Shown: in pieces, positions 11,220 through 20,790 of the stretch
How the letters are laid out: each line of letters opens with the position of its first letter
Position numbering within the stretch: position 1 is the first letter of the stretch
Assembly (NCBI GenBank): GCA_010093705.1
Contig: MU006116.1
Span: forward strand, 38,394-102,393
DNA: 64,000 bases
Direction: 5' to 3'
DNA from: Patellaria atrata CBS 101060
Taxonomy: Eukaryota; Ascomycota; Dothideomycetes; Patellariales; Patellariaceae
Notes under the pieces: generated by a model
Seen by the model: only the letters and a program-made list of their open reading frames with translations
Told to the model about the DNA's origin: nothing
Databases searched by the model: none
Position numbers and translations under genes: made by a program

Positions 11220-11822
11220 GTTTGAGCATATAAATACATCGGGGATCGAGTGGGGGGTAAGAAATAGATTCGCAGACCATGAGATTGTGACTTTTACGGA
11301 CAAAGGGTCGAGGTACTATAATGGTTTCTGGGTATGGATGAGTTTTCCCGCCAGCACTGCCCACGTGGGCCGCATGTGTGAACAACGCACTTGCCATGTG
11401 AGAATGAACGCATAGCTTAACAAACACGGGATAGCTCACTTATCACATGGATCGGGTTTGAGGTGTATGATATTGTTCAGGAGATTTTTTTGATGCTGAA
11501 AGGGTCCGGGAGGAAGTGGAATGAGATATAAAAAGGGACTAAAATTCGAAAATTGGTTCTGACTTTACAGGAAGAAAATAAAAGATAGTAGGGATGATAA
11601 TGGTGCAATATTAATTAGTATATTGATGACTGTGTATGCCATACTACCCACGTAATAAAGATCAGACCCTATAAGTTTATCAGAATTGGTTCTTCTATCT
11701 CTTATTAATGCTGATGACGTGGGGTTGAGTAAAGATTAACTTCATGGTGACTTCGATTACAGTGTGTCTTTCGACGGGAAACCATCACTCAAAAGTGTTG
11801 GGAGACTCAATTTCTAAGTTAA
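11220..11822. other. Intergenic, no gene seen
   Basis: 5' flank of the minus-strand Pro/Ser-rich gene. Short open frames only; presumed promoter followed by AT-richer spacer up to the solo LTR. Confidence 0.55.
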
Positions 11823-12100
11823 TGTCAAGGCTCAACCTCAGATGGAAGCTGAAAGGTATATTGCTACATGTACATGAAGCTAAAACTTGAGGAAAGAAAG
11901 TAAAAGAGAGTGTCAGAACAGCGTGAGCTGTTCTATCCAAGTACAACATGACTAAGCTACTGGATCATCCATGAAGCTTAAACTTAAGGAAAGAAAGTAA
12001 AAGAAAGTGCCAGAACAGCGTGAGCTGTTCTATTAAGAATAGCATGGCTAAGCCGCTGGAACATCAAGGCACTTATACTTATTGGGTCTAGCCCGTGACA
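11823..12100. mobile_element. Solo LTR (LTR retrotransposon fossil), copy 1
   Basis: A 278-bp unit starts TGTCAAGG and ends CCCGTGACA (TG...CA with 5-bp inverted ends TGTCA/TGACA). It is flanked by a perfect 5-bp target duplication GTTAA at 11818-11822 and 12101-12105. No internal region is present, so it is a solo LTR. A second copy lies at 18602-18881. Within the unit a block of about 97 bp is duplicated in tandem, each half holding the short palindrome AGAACAGC-GTGA-GCTGTTCT. Superfamily cannot be assigned from the LTR alone. Intact flanking duplications and about nine-tenths identity between copies suggest modest age. Confidence 0.85.
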
Positions 12101-12105
12101 GTTAA

Positions 12106-13683
12106 CGTCTGTATAGGAGTAGAGTGACTGCAGTTGTGACTGGGGCACATTTTATACATCATCTCAAGTCAGTAATAAGGATTCAATTATTATGAGATTA
12201 CTTGAATCGGTGAATTCCTACCGCTTGTGAGATGATGTAAGCTGGAGGAGAGACTTGGGAATTCTGACTGTGGAGTAAAAATGCGGGGATCCCTTCTCAC
12301 AACTGATGATAGCTATATCTAGATAACCCCAAATCATGTGAAAGAAATTGAAATGTGTCTAATATTTCGAAATGATTAGAATAATAATTGACATTAATAA
12401 AGGTTTAGGATTTTCGGACGTCCATATCAGTGTCACCATTGCTCCAGCTCCGGGAGTTTCGACTGTGATCGTCATACACAAATCATGAAATGACTTTAGG
12501 GTACTTGAGTGATAATTCCTTGAAATGAACGTGGCCAGTCCTGATACTGATACATATATGGTAGAGTGAACTGATTGAAACCTTTACCAACAATGTAGTT
12601 CCCTTGGTCATTTAACCAGCAGATGAAGTGCGATTACTACCAGGTATGTAACGAGGGAATATCGAGTTCAGGAACAACTTAGTTGAGTGATGGAAGTGAC
12701 CCAGTGTAGTCTTTACCCGCTTGCGTAATTTTATCGCATCTCCGATCACTTCATGATCCATATCTCTTTCCTATGCCCTGGGTTATTATAAGAGACTAAT
12801 GAGTCACCTACACCACAGAAAGTAAAATGATGGACTCTGGTTTTTACAAATTGCACAGCATTAGAATGTTCATACATCCTAGATCTCCTTTATTGTGACG
12901 GAAAGGAGATGAACTCAGGCATTTACAATTAGTCTAGAAACCTAGAAGATGCTGAGTAAGATATACTTTTTCTTGACTTAGTCATCCATCGAACGAACGT
13001 CAAGTCATCCAGTCACTTTAGCATACCCTGAACAGCAACAACACTGAGAAAAATGAAAATAATTTCAACATATTATTTGACTAAGTTCAAGCCTCAGATG
13101 CAGGTAGAATTTGTCTTAAATGAACTGTGATGCACTTCCGTAAAGATATCACTGCTGAACGGAGTGATGTGGAGAGGAATAGAACCAGGAAAACAACTCA
13201 AAAAGATTAAGGATAGTCCTTGAATAGCAATAAAATAAGAAGACTAGATTCGGAAGTAAGGGAATTTGGTTCTTGAATTGTAGTATAGGATAGTCGTTTC
13301 CACCAGTAATGGGTTCCCCCATAGGAAGTCTCTCTCCTAACAATGAAGAAACAACTGAATTTAGGATTATATACCAACTATATGAAGTATTAGTTAACAT
13401 TCTGATAACTTACAATCCCTGAATCTGATGGGGTGGGGTAATGGGTTTGCTTGCATAACCCCTAGGGCTTGAGGGAATCGCCAAGACCAGCCCTCGCTAC
13501 TTGCCTTATAATCTGCGGCCTCCCACTCTCCCCCCCTCGGTTTTCCTTCTCTTCTATCTTTCCCTCAATCACTCAATCTACCTCAACATTAGCCACTTCG
13601 AAAACAAGCAACACCCCTTTGTACTGTTACATCACAGAAGGGTCTCACTTACATAAGCATCTTGCCAACCAGTGGTACCCGAA
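12106..13683. other. Gene-free tract, low-complexity intergenic
   Basis: No supportable gene. A weak inverted pair (ACATCATCTCAAG near 12155 and CTTGTGAGATGATGT near 12225) may be a worn MITE or chance. The last 200 bases become pyrimidine-rich and are probably the leader of the gene at 13684. Confidence 0.5.
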
Positions 13684-14274
13684 ATGGGTCGTTCAAGGTC
13701 TTCATCATCGTCGACCATATCTTCCGGCGCATTTTCGTCCTCATCGTCGTCAAGTATGATGATAGAATCTACCGGTATTGTTGGTGTCAATAGTGAATAC
13801 CGCCGGTACGAGAGGTCAGATGGGAGAACCATTCGAATCTACGAACAGTATCGGCGCCCAAGGATATCAACACCCCGAAAATCCAAGATTTCTCTACCCG
13901 ATGGTATTTTCCCCGAGGTGCATAGTGTTCAACGACTGTCGTCCACGCAGAGAGACCAGGTTGTCAGAGAGGAAGACCGGATCGCCAAGGAAATGCACGT
14001 GACAAAGGTCCCTCAGTTATCACGATTGAGGAGAAAAGTTGTTGTCCACCAAAAGTCAGTTAAGGAAGAATTGGATGGTGCTATGTTACGCAAGGATAGG
14101 TTCCAGAGCCGAGCTGAGGAGTCGACATCGTTACCACCTCCCACTCCAAACATAGGTCGATTGGCAACTCCAGATTTACCAGAAATAGTAGAATTCCCAT
14201 TCTGTGAGTGTTGTGACCAAATGGCTACGATGGTATGTCAAAGGTGTGCGTTTGAGATGTGTTTGGCTGAGTGA
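13684..14274 (+). CDS. Small Ser-rich protein with C-terminal Cys cluster
   Basis: About 196 residues from the ATG at 13684 (MGRSRSSSSST); an in-frame ATG four codons upstream is possible. The N-terminus is a long serine tract. The middle is basic and helical (REEDRIAKEMHVTKVPQLSRLRRK). The last 20 residues hold CECCDQMATMVCQRCAFEMC, with pairs CxxC and CxxC, reminiscent of the first half of a B-box or similar zinc-binding knuckle. No family recognised. It ends 225 bases before the stop of the convergent Gta3 gene. It could be a lineage-restricted protein; the single exon and absence of stops support a real gene. Confidence 0.6.
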   Translation: MGRSRSSSSSTISSGAFSSSSSSSMMIESTGIVGVNSEYRRYERSDGRTIRIYEQYRRPRISTPRKSKISLPDGIFPEVHSVQRLSSTQRDQVVREEDRIAKEMHVTKVPQLSRLRRKVVVHQKSVKEELDGAMLRKDRFQSRAEESTSLPPPTPNIGRLATPDLPEIVEFPFCECCDQMATMVCQRCAFEMCLAE

Positions 14275-14498
14275 ACTTGGCCGGGATAGATAACACCTTC
14301 AATCGTTGTATACAAAGATTAGAAGATGTTCTCTTTTTGTTCGATTTGTTGAAGGGAAGGTGTTTCCAATTCAGGATGTTGCTATTCGGTGATTTTTAAT
14401 TGAGGGTGGATACGTAGAGAATGCTCATTTGATCAGCTCTAAGGTTGAACGGATCGAAAACCGTCGGCGTGTCGATATTAGATAATGGTGTTGCATAA

Positions 14499-15089
14499 CT
14501 AGTCTTTTGCGCTATCAACAATGAAGTATTTACCTGATTTTCGATCTGCACTGCCAATAACATTCCAATATTCCGCCTCTTGTGTAGCATTCGTAACAAC
14601 TCGCTTCTTTCGTTCCCGTCCAGGAAGGGCTGAAACCTTGTCCTCTTCGGTGATTGTATTTTGAAGAGACGAAAGGACAATTTCAATCTCTTTTTCAGCT
14701 TTGACGGTCTCATCTCGAATGCTGCGTAATGGTTGAATGTCCTTGGTGTTTACTTGTCGAATCTCCTTGACAAAATGGAGTTGAGACTCCAATGTATTAG
14801 CCATCTTAGCTTCTTCATCAGCACTTTGTGGAAAGGGAAGGGCTGATAACCGTAGCAAATGATGTAGGTGATCGGACGTAATAGCAGGAACATCATTATT
14901 CTGTGAGTCTGCAGTAGGTAGTAATAATCGCACGGACCAAGACGGTTTCGAAAGCAGAGCGTCGATATCCAGGGATGACGAAAAGTTGCTACACCCACGA
15001 CATGACAACATATGTCTGAGTGATCCATGAGCTCGCAGAACTCTCGGAAGGTTATTACAGACTCTGGTTTTAGTGACTAAAGCGGCCAT
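14499..15089 (-). CDS. Mitochondrial glutamyl-tRNA(Gln) amidotransferase subunit, Gta3/GatC-like
   Basis: Predicted 196-residue matrix protein of the complex that turns Glu-tRNA(Gln) into Gln-tRNA(Gln) in mitochondria. The N-terminus (MAALVTKTRVCNNLPRVLRAHGSLRHMLSCRG) is rich in Arg with few acids, as in a mitochondrial presequence. The GatC-like core is ITSDHLHHLLRLSALPFPQ, then NTLESQLHFVKEIRQVNTKDIQPLRSI, the motif that wraps GatA in bacteria. The C-terminus YWNVIGSADRKSGKYFIVDS matches fungal Gta3 proteins as I remember them. An open frame extends 36 codons further upstream, but the ATG at 15089 gives the better presequence. GatA and GatB partners are not in this window. Confidence 0.85.
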   Translation of the reverse strand: MAALVTKTRVCNNLPRVLRAHGSLRHMLSCRGCSNFSSSLDIDALLSKPSWSVRLLLPTADSQNNDVPAITSDHLHHLLRLSALPFPQSADEEAKMANTLESQLHFVKEIRQVNTKDIQPLRSIRDETVKAEKEIEIVLSSLQNTITEEDKVSALPGRERKKRVVTNATQEAEYWNVIGSADRKSGKYFIVDSAKD

Positions 15090-15479
15090 ATTGGGGTATT
15101 GAGCGGTCAAAGTTGCCCAGCTGTTGTTACTTTGGAAGATGGGGAAGATATGAGAAAAATGAGCCAGATGCCGACATTTGACCTTCTTGAATTCCAACGG
15201 CAGAGATATTTCAGTAATTCAAGTTTTACTTACTGTGTTGAGGAGGTTTTGCGGCTCATAGAGCGCGTTTGAGCATAAGATGAGGTTCAAAAGTACGGCA
15301 AAACTGCGGATCTTACCGGCAGGTGCGGGTCATTTAAGTTCCAGCTCATCGCTCATCTGACACTTACCACTTCCATCTGAACTCTTAGCGGACGAGCTCC
15401 GTCATAGTTTCTTACTCACATTCTCGAGACCTACCCACAAACTCTTCGACTATCTCTAGTTGCGGTATATAGAACTAGA

Positions 15480-17041
15480 ATGTCAAATCGTAAAGGAGAG
15501 AAACCAGTGTCACTCCAAGATGCTCAAGCAAAGCTACGAGAGGTTAGTGTAATTGCTCTAGCTCCCAAGTAATAACCATATCAGCGGGGCTGACGAACCT
15601 ATGTAGGCGAAAGAGTTACAAAACAGCTCAAGCGCAAAGAGAGGCTTCAACGTAGGTTTCTCACAGTGAAGATCGAACTTCGTTCACTTATGGCACTTTA
15701 GTGGTTGGCCTGGCTTGGTGACCTCGATGCCAATGAGACAAAGTATGAAAATGTTGTCAAGGCATATAGGGCTGCATCAGATATGTTCAAAGCCATTGAG
15801 CATAGTATAACCCCATAATTGAGAATGCTACCGAAGAAAATTGTCTGAATCTCTCTATTAGGAAAAGAAGCTGCTCAGGCCTTACAGGACGCCGCAGATG
15901 TTCAAATCAAGCATGACGGAGGGTTCGGTGCCGCTGCGACACTCGAAGATGCATTCAACTTATGTCGAAATACGGATCCGGAAGTGGCTGCGGAGTGTAT
16001 GGAGAAAAAGGTCCAGTTCTACGAGTCCATAATTAAAGAGAATAAGATCGAAGGCAAAAAAGAATACTATAACGCGGCGCATACATGGGAGAAATTAGGG
16101 AAAGTAAGAACAGCAAGCCGAAATTCCGCTCATAACTTTGGCATTATTGATGATTCATTAGGCATACAATTCTCTATATGAAAAATTGGATACAGAAAAT
16201 CACCAGCTCGCCGTCGAATACCTTGGATTGGCCGTAAATGCATATGCAGTAAGTTTATTACGTTTAAAGTTCTTCGTAATTACTGATAACTGTAGAATTC
16301 CGGTGGCCGGTATGACGATGATGGTAAACCGGCGTAAGTCGGACATATAGAAGACACAACGTGAACTCGGACAGGACTAATATGGCCAACAGATTAGCGA
16401 GGAAGTCTTTTGTGGAGGTAAATACTACCTCAGAACATTATTCCCGGCCGTTAACATCATTTTAGGCTGGTGAACTTGCCGTCCTACAAAGGGATTATAC
16501 CATGGCTACGAAGTCCTTCGAAAAGGCGGCTTGCGCAGCAAAGGAAACTCGGAGTCATAACCTACCGAGCCATGTCTACTCGGCAGTAGTCTGTAAACTT
16601 AAGGTATTAGGTGATACAAAGCTTCAAGAGCAGGAGGTGCAAAAAGAGAAGGTGCCAAAGGAGCCAACTGTTCAAGAGGTGTTCAAAGATATATTAGGTT
16701 CGTTATGCTCAATCATCAAACTAGTATGATGGTATTAATTCTTTGGACATAGTTGAATATCATGCTCTCTTTCGTGAATTTAAGAATTCAGACAAAGGTC
16801 GACTACTGGTACGTTTCTACCGTACTTGAAAACGAAACGAGATTCTAACAGTTCAGTCCGTCCTCAGTAATAACTTTTCTACCAAAGTATTTCAAGCAGA
16901 GCTTGACGCGGTACTATTCTCAAATCAATCCCAGTAGATATGAACTAGTGTATGCTGACAGATGTATAGGCAAAAGTCACTGAATGGGAGCGCGATGTGT
17001 TCATGCTTATCCTTAGTCTCAATGAAGAGGACTATACGTGA
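15480..17041 (+). CDS. Divergent alpha-SNAP (Sec17-like) protein, multi-exon
   Basis: Alpha-SNAP binds SNARE complexes and recruits the Sec18/NSF ATPase for their disassembly. Reading across at least eight short introns gives MSNRKGEKPVSLQDAQAKLRE, then WLAWLGDLDANETKYENVVKAYRAASDMFKAIE (the place of the canonical GGREEKWENAADLYTQAANAF), EKEAAQALQDAADVQIK, ATLEDAFNLC, AECMEKKVQFYESII, LAVEYLGLAVNAY, and AGELAVLQRDYTMATKSFEKAA. These are TPR-like repeats typical of SNAPs. The end (AKVTEWERDVFMLILSLNEEDYT) stands where Sec17 has WKTTILLRIKNNI and the conserved terminal leucine that stimulates NSF, so it is strongly altered. I read it as a diverged paralog rather than the essential Sec17. Exact exon borders in the middle are uncertain. 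Stop at 17039-17041. Confidence 0.75.
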
Positions 17042-17794
17042 TTATACTTAGCAAGGGTTTTACGAGGCGCGTTTATATTTATTCTTGCCATTGGTCTGCG
17101 CAATATTACACGGAGCTTTAGTGTACCGTCAATACGAAATTTTCATTGAACTTGATGACATGTCCAAGGGCTCGGTATCACAAGTCATGACTTAGGTTAT
17201 TTCCAGGCAAAACTGTGTAAATATATCGACATTTAAGACTTGAAAACTATAATTATCCTAATTTCAAGTTGGAATAAGCCTATACCCTTTTCTTAATTTT
17301 CTAAATGTCCAATTTTAGTACTTCGAGAACAAGAGGACTTATTTTGCGTGCCCAAGAATTTTCAGTGTGGCCAACAATACGTATCGATAAGGTATTAATA
17401 TTCTCGGGATTTCATCGGTATTGTATCGAATATTGTAATACCTTAAAAATACTCTTGGCATTCAAGGCTTTTCAATATTTTTAGAATCTATCTAAAATAT
17501 TTATACTTTTTGGAAGAATTTCATTGAGATAAAGATGCCTTCGTACGAAGCCATTACATAGCTATGAGTAATATGTACAGATGTTCTAATATGGAAGGCA
17601 CGAGGACGTTCCTGCCTTCCCACCTGCCTACCTACCCACCTGCTAGTTTACATAAATATCTCTTCTTTCTGGGCTTTCTCTTCTTCTCTTCTTCTCTTCT
17701 TCTCTTTTTTTCTCCTCCTCGACCTCTGATTTAGCAACTCGAAGTGTAAGTGCTCAGCTCAAATCTATCGTACGAAGGCTAATCAGACTACAGC

Positions 17795-18331
17795 ATGGCA
17801 GATATGCAAGTAGTTCTCTACAACCCAGCGATCGCGCTTGCCGCTCAGGCAAACCGCAACCCAGTGCTACTCATAGCACAGCAGCAACTGGCTCCGTGGT
17901 ACCATAGCCCGCAGAGTAGAGCACTTCTGGCTGTCGGCGGGGGTGTTGATGTTGAGTTCGTACGGGGCTCCATCACGCCTCAGCAGATTGAATCTCATAG
18001 GCAGTCATATGTCAATAGGATCCTCATCCAGTCTCGTGGAGGTGATATTGATCCTTGTACGGCTTGTCGTACGAGAGGTTTTCGTCCCTTCCTTAGTTGT
18101 CGCCGCGCTGGGGTGCACTTTGGTGGAGCATGCGCCAACTGTAAATGGTGTGACCATGCAGCGCGCCGTTCCGTACGAGCTGGTGGGCTATATAAGCCTT
18201 CTTATGGAGACAGGCTGCTTGGATCTGATCCAAGGGATGACAGGGCTGACGGTAGCGCCCCTGGGAATGCTATCACGCTGGGAGATGATGACGAAGGGGC
18301 TACTCCCCAAAATGTTATAATCATTGTCTGA
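17795..18331 (+). CDS. DUF3716-like Cys-rich protein encoded within the hAT element
   Basis: 178 residues, one exon. The core is CTACRTRGFRPFLSC, then GVHFGGACANCKWCDHAARRS, giving Cys at about residues 88, 91, 102, 113, 116 and 119 (C-x2-C-x10-C-x10-C-x2-C-x2-C). This resembles the fungal DUF3716 pattern (CxxC, GPF..C, GACANC, RCS), a presumed zinc-binding module of unknown role. The N-terminus is Ala/Gln-rich and the C-terminus acidic. A long CTTCTCTT-type pyrimidine tract (about 17660-17715) and an AAATATC box precede it, as in active fungal promoters. It lies wholly between the transposon ends and runs against the transposase. It may be a cargo gene or a transposition partner. The intact frame beside a decayed transposase is notable. 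Confidence 0.7.
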   Translation: MADMQVVLYNPAIALAAQANRNPVLLIAQQQLAPWYHSPQSRALLAVGGGVDVEFVRGSITPQQIESHRQSYVNRILIQSRGGDIDPCTACRTRGFRPFLSCRRAGVHFGGACANCKWCDHAARRSVRAGGLYKPSYGDRLLGSDPRDDRADGSAPGNAITLGDDDEGATPQNVIIIV

Positions 18332-18601
18332 GCAAAGCTTCGTACGAAGTTTTCTTTGGCGTTCTGATGTTCTGGCGTTCTGGAGTTCTGGTGTTCTGCT
18401 TTGCATAGCTATACAGGGCTGTTGGTAGCACTCAGACGTGATCTATACCTTTACGTGGTGTCTAAGATCAGTAGCCATTAGGCGAAACTAAATAGATCGT
18501 ACGAACCTTTTAGTAAATATCTTGTCTTACCCAATGTTTAAGACATTCAGTATGTTCTAGCTCTCTTGAACTTAAGCGTGATCTTTCCCATGATACCGTA
18601 C

Positions 18602-18881
18602 TGTCAAGGCTCAACCTCAGATGGAAGCTGAAAGGTATATTGCTACATATACATGAAGCTTAAACTTAAGGAAAGAAAGTAAAAGAGAGTATCAGAACAG
18701 CGTGAGCTATTCTATTAAAGTACAACGTGACTAAGCTACTGGATCATGCATGGAGCTTAAACTTAAGGAAAGAATGTAAGAGAAAGTGCCAGAATAGCGT
18801 AAGTTGTTCTATTAAAGTATAGCATAGCTAAGCCGCTGGATCATCCAAGGCACTTATACCTATCGGGTCTAACCCGTGACA
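18602..18881. mobile_element. Solo LTR (LTR retrotransposon fossil), copy 2, inside hAT
   Basis: A 280-bp unit alike from end to end to the one at 11823-12100, with the same TGTCA...TGACA ends and the same internal duplication of about 97 bp. It is flanked by the 5-bp duplication CGTAC (18597-18601 and 18882-18886), so it entered one of the CGTACG palindromes. By eye there are roughly 20-25 differences from copy 1, mostly transitions. No internal region remains. It is younger than the hAT insertion that contains it. Confidence 0.86.
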
Positions 18882-18886
18882 CGTAC

Positions 18887-20790
18887 GACGAGCTGCTGAA
18901 AATACTCGTTCTGGTTCATCACTCATAGCTGGAATTGAGAGGATCTCAACTGCAAGTATAGATAGCCGTGGAAACCGAGCTCTTTGAGTATCAGTTAACC
19001 ACCATTTAATAGGTGAAACGTCCTCAATATCGTACGGTTCTTGGTTAATATAGTCTTCAAACTCATCACCACTTAAGGGAGTCTTATTAAACCACTCAAT
19101 TTGATTAAGAACACGTTCAAAATCAGTCATATTCTCAGATAGAGTCCTCTTTTCTTCGTACGACGCTGGTAATAATACTAAACAGGTTTTATTCCAATTT
19201 TCCCAGTATAATTTAGCAAGCTTAATCATCTGCTCAGCTTTCCCTCTTTCTTTCTTCCAACCCTCCTTAATAATCTTCGTACGTGTAACAGGCTAGAGCC
19301 TAGTGGTATGAGCGCGCCCTGCATCCGAAGATCAGCCAGTAATATTTTCCTCAAACCTGCCTTCAGACTCTTCTCTTCTTCTTTATCTTGATCGTAGATA
19401 GCATCTGGACTAGATAGTTGGAACACAATTACTAGAGGCCGCTCACAGTACGATAGTAAGGAGTAAAGATTGTCGCAAGAATATAGCAAGGTGAGGAAAG
19501 AAGTATAGAATAGTACTTCTCAAAAAGCTGCAAAGCTTTATAAAGTTGAGGTCTAAAATCTTTCTTATAGGTACGTTCATACTTTCTCAAAAGAATATCA
19601 AAGCCAAGCATCGTACGAAGTATCATATCAAATAATAGAGAATGGCCTTGATTAAGAAGCGTTGTCTCATAAAAGGGGCGAAGAATTAAATGGATCGTAC
19701 GAAGCTTTTCCCAATCTCTATATGAAAGACAATCTTCTTTAAGATCACTATACCATCTCTTAACATATGAATCGATTTCTTCTTCTTTACTTCATGCAAC
19801 AACTATCATAATATACCAGCTATTCCATCTCGTACGATTATCAAGTGGAATCATTCTCTCTGCTCTTGTAGTCAAGTCTTTTAAGTGACGTGTAGAGCTT
19901 CGAATATGAACCACAATATTATGAAGCTTTCCAAGTGACCCTACCGTACGAAAGGTTGACTGTCTCTGTTTTCTTAAGTCGGCTTGTCTTATCTCATAGT
20001 CCTCTGGTGATAGTTCATGTGTAAGACTACTTAGCCCTTGAGATTCGGTTTGTTCTTCAGCGTCGTACAACTCAATCAAGTCTAAATCTATCGTCCCAGC
20101 AAAGAGAAAGATTTGTACAATCAAGTTGATAATATGGCCTATACATCGGATTCTTTGAGATGAATAGTTCCATACTAGATCTTGACTCTCTTGAAGATAT
20201 TGACTAAGCAGCTGGCAAAGCTTATCATTCGTGGAAGCATTATCACCAATAATAGTACCAAGCCTTCGTACGATACTATAGTCTTGAAGAACTGGAAGAA
20301 GTACTTCAAGTTATTCACTAGATGAATGGTTTCCTACTTCTTTAAGACCAAGTAATACTCTTTGAGGTACCTCTTCCGTACGATCAATATAATGCGCGAC
20401 AATACCAAGGAGAAGTATCCGATTTGGGGAAGTCCAGATATCAAGTGAGATATGGATATTTATAGGCGTAGATTGAAGTTGCTTTCGTACGAGATCTTTT
20501 TGGGGAGAGAAAGAAGCTGTTCTTCTTTTTGAATTTGTTGAGTGTGAAGTTGGAATAAAGCTCGTTGACTGCGGGTTAAGAGCTAGGCAAAATGCACGAA
20601 ACTCAGGCCATTCAAATATACGGAAGGGGAGTCTTCGTATGGTAATTAGTTGAGATATCGCTTTATCAATAATATCTTGATTAAGAATCTTTTGTAACAC
20701 GAGCTGATCTAGCTCATTCAATTTAGTATGCTCGCTTAACCGGTAAAGATCTTATAGTCTTTGGAAACTGTCTTCCCTATTTTCGTACGA
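18887..20790 (-). pseudogene. hAT transposase, decayed
   Basis: Minus-strand fragments carry hAT features in order: IFEWPEFRAFCLALNP, INIHISLDIWTSPN (catalytic-region signature with DxWTS), LLPVLQDYSIVRRLGTIIGDNAS, IRCIGHIINLIVQIFLF (CxxH-type C-H-x-INL motif), RTRWNSWYIM, and the C-terminal dimerisation block SIPAMSDEPERVFSAARRT. The last block is interrupted by the solo LTR; its continuation (VSWERSRLSS) lies beyond it near 18590. Stops and frame changes separate the fragments (for example after GNHSSSE at about 20311), and I see no clear N-terminal BED finger. The copy is therefore not expected to make active transposase. It belongs to the family whose conserved tail reads RRTISWERARL. Confidence 0.82.

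Larger units (their letters stand above)
17542..20789. repeat. Dispersed array of CGTACG palindromes inside the hAT element
   Basis: CGTACG starts at 17542, 17769, 17959, 18068, 18172, 18341, 18498, 18882 (split from 18597 by the LTR), 19031, 19157, 19278, 19612, 19696, 19831, 19945, 20267, 20377, 20486 and 20784. Most fit (T)TCGTACGA(A). Near-misses (CGTACA at about 20064, CGTATG at about 20637, CGTATATACG at about 20922) fall in the wider gaps. Spacing is mostly 85-230 bp. Elsewhere in the window the hexamer appears only sporadically. The copies fall in all three codon phases and also outside coding sequence, so coding does not explain them. Confidence 0.9.

Noticed and set aside
11823-12100. 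The 278-bp repeat as a MITE
   Set aside because: Only 5-bp inverted ends (TGTCA/TGACA), TG...CA termini and 5-bp target duplications fit a solo LTR better than a terminal-inverted-repeat DNA element.
14396-14498. Extra 3' exon for Gta3
   Set aside because: The joining intron would be about 22 bp, too short, and the existing end GKYFIVDS is family-like.
17542-20789. CGTACG enrichment as a by-product of codon bias
   Set aside because: The hexamers lie in all three phases, on both coding strands and in untranslated parts, so codon preference cannot account for them.
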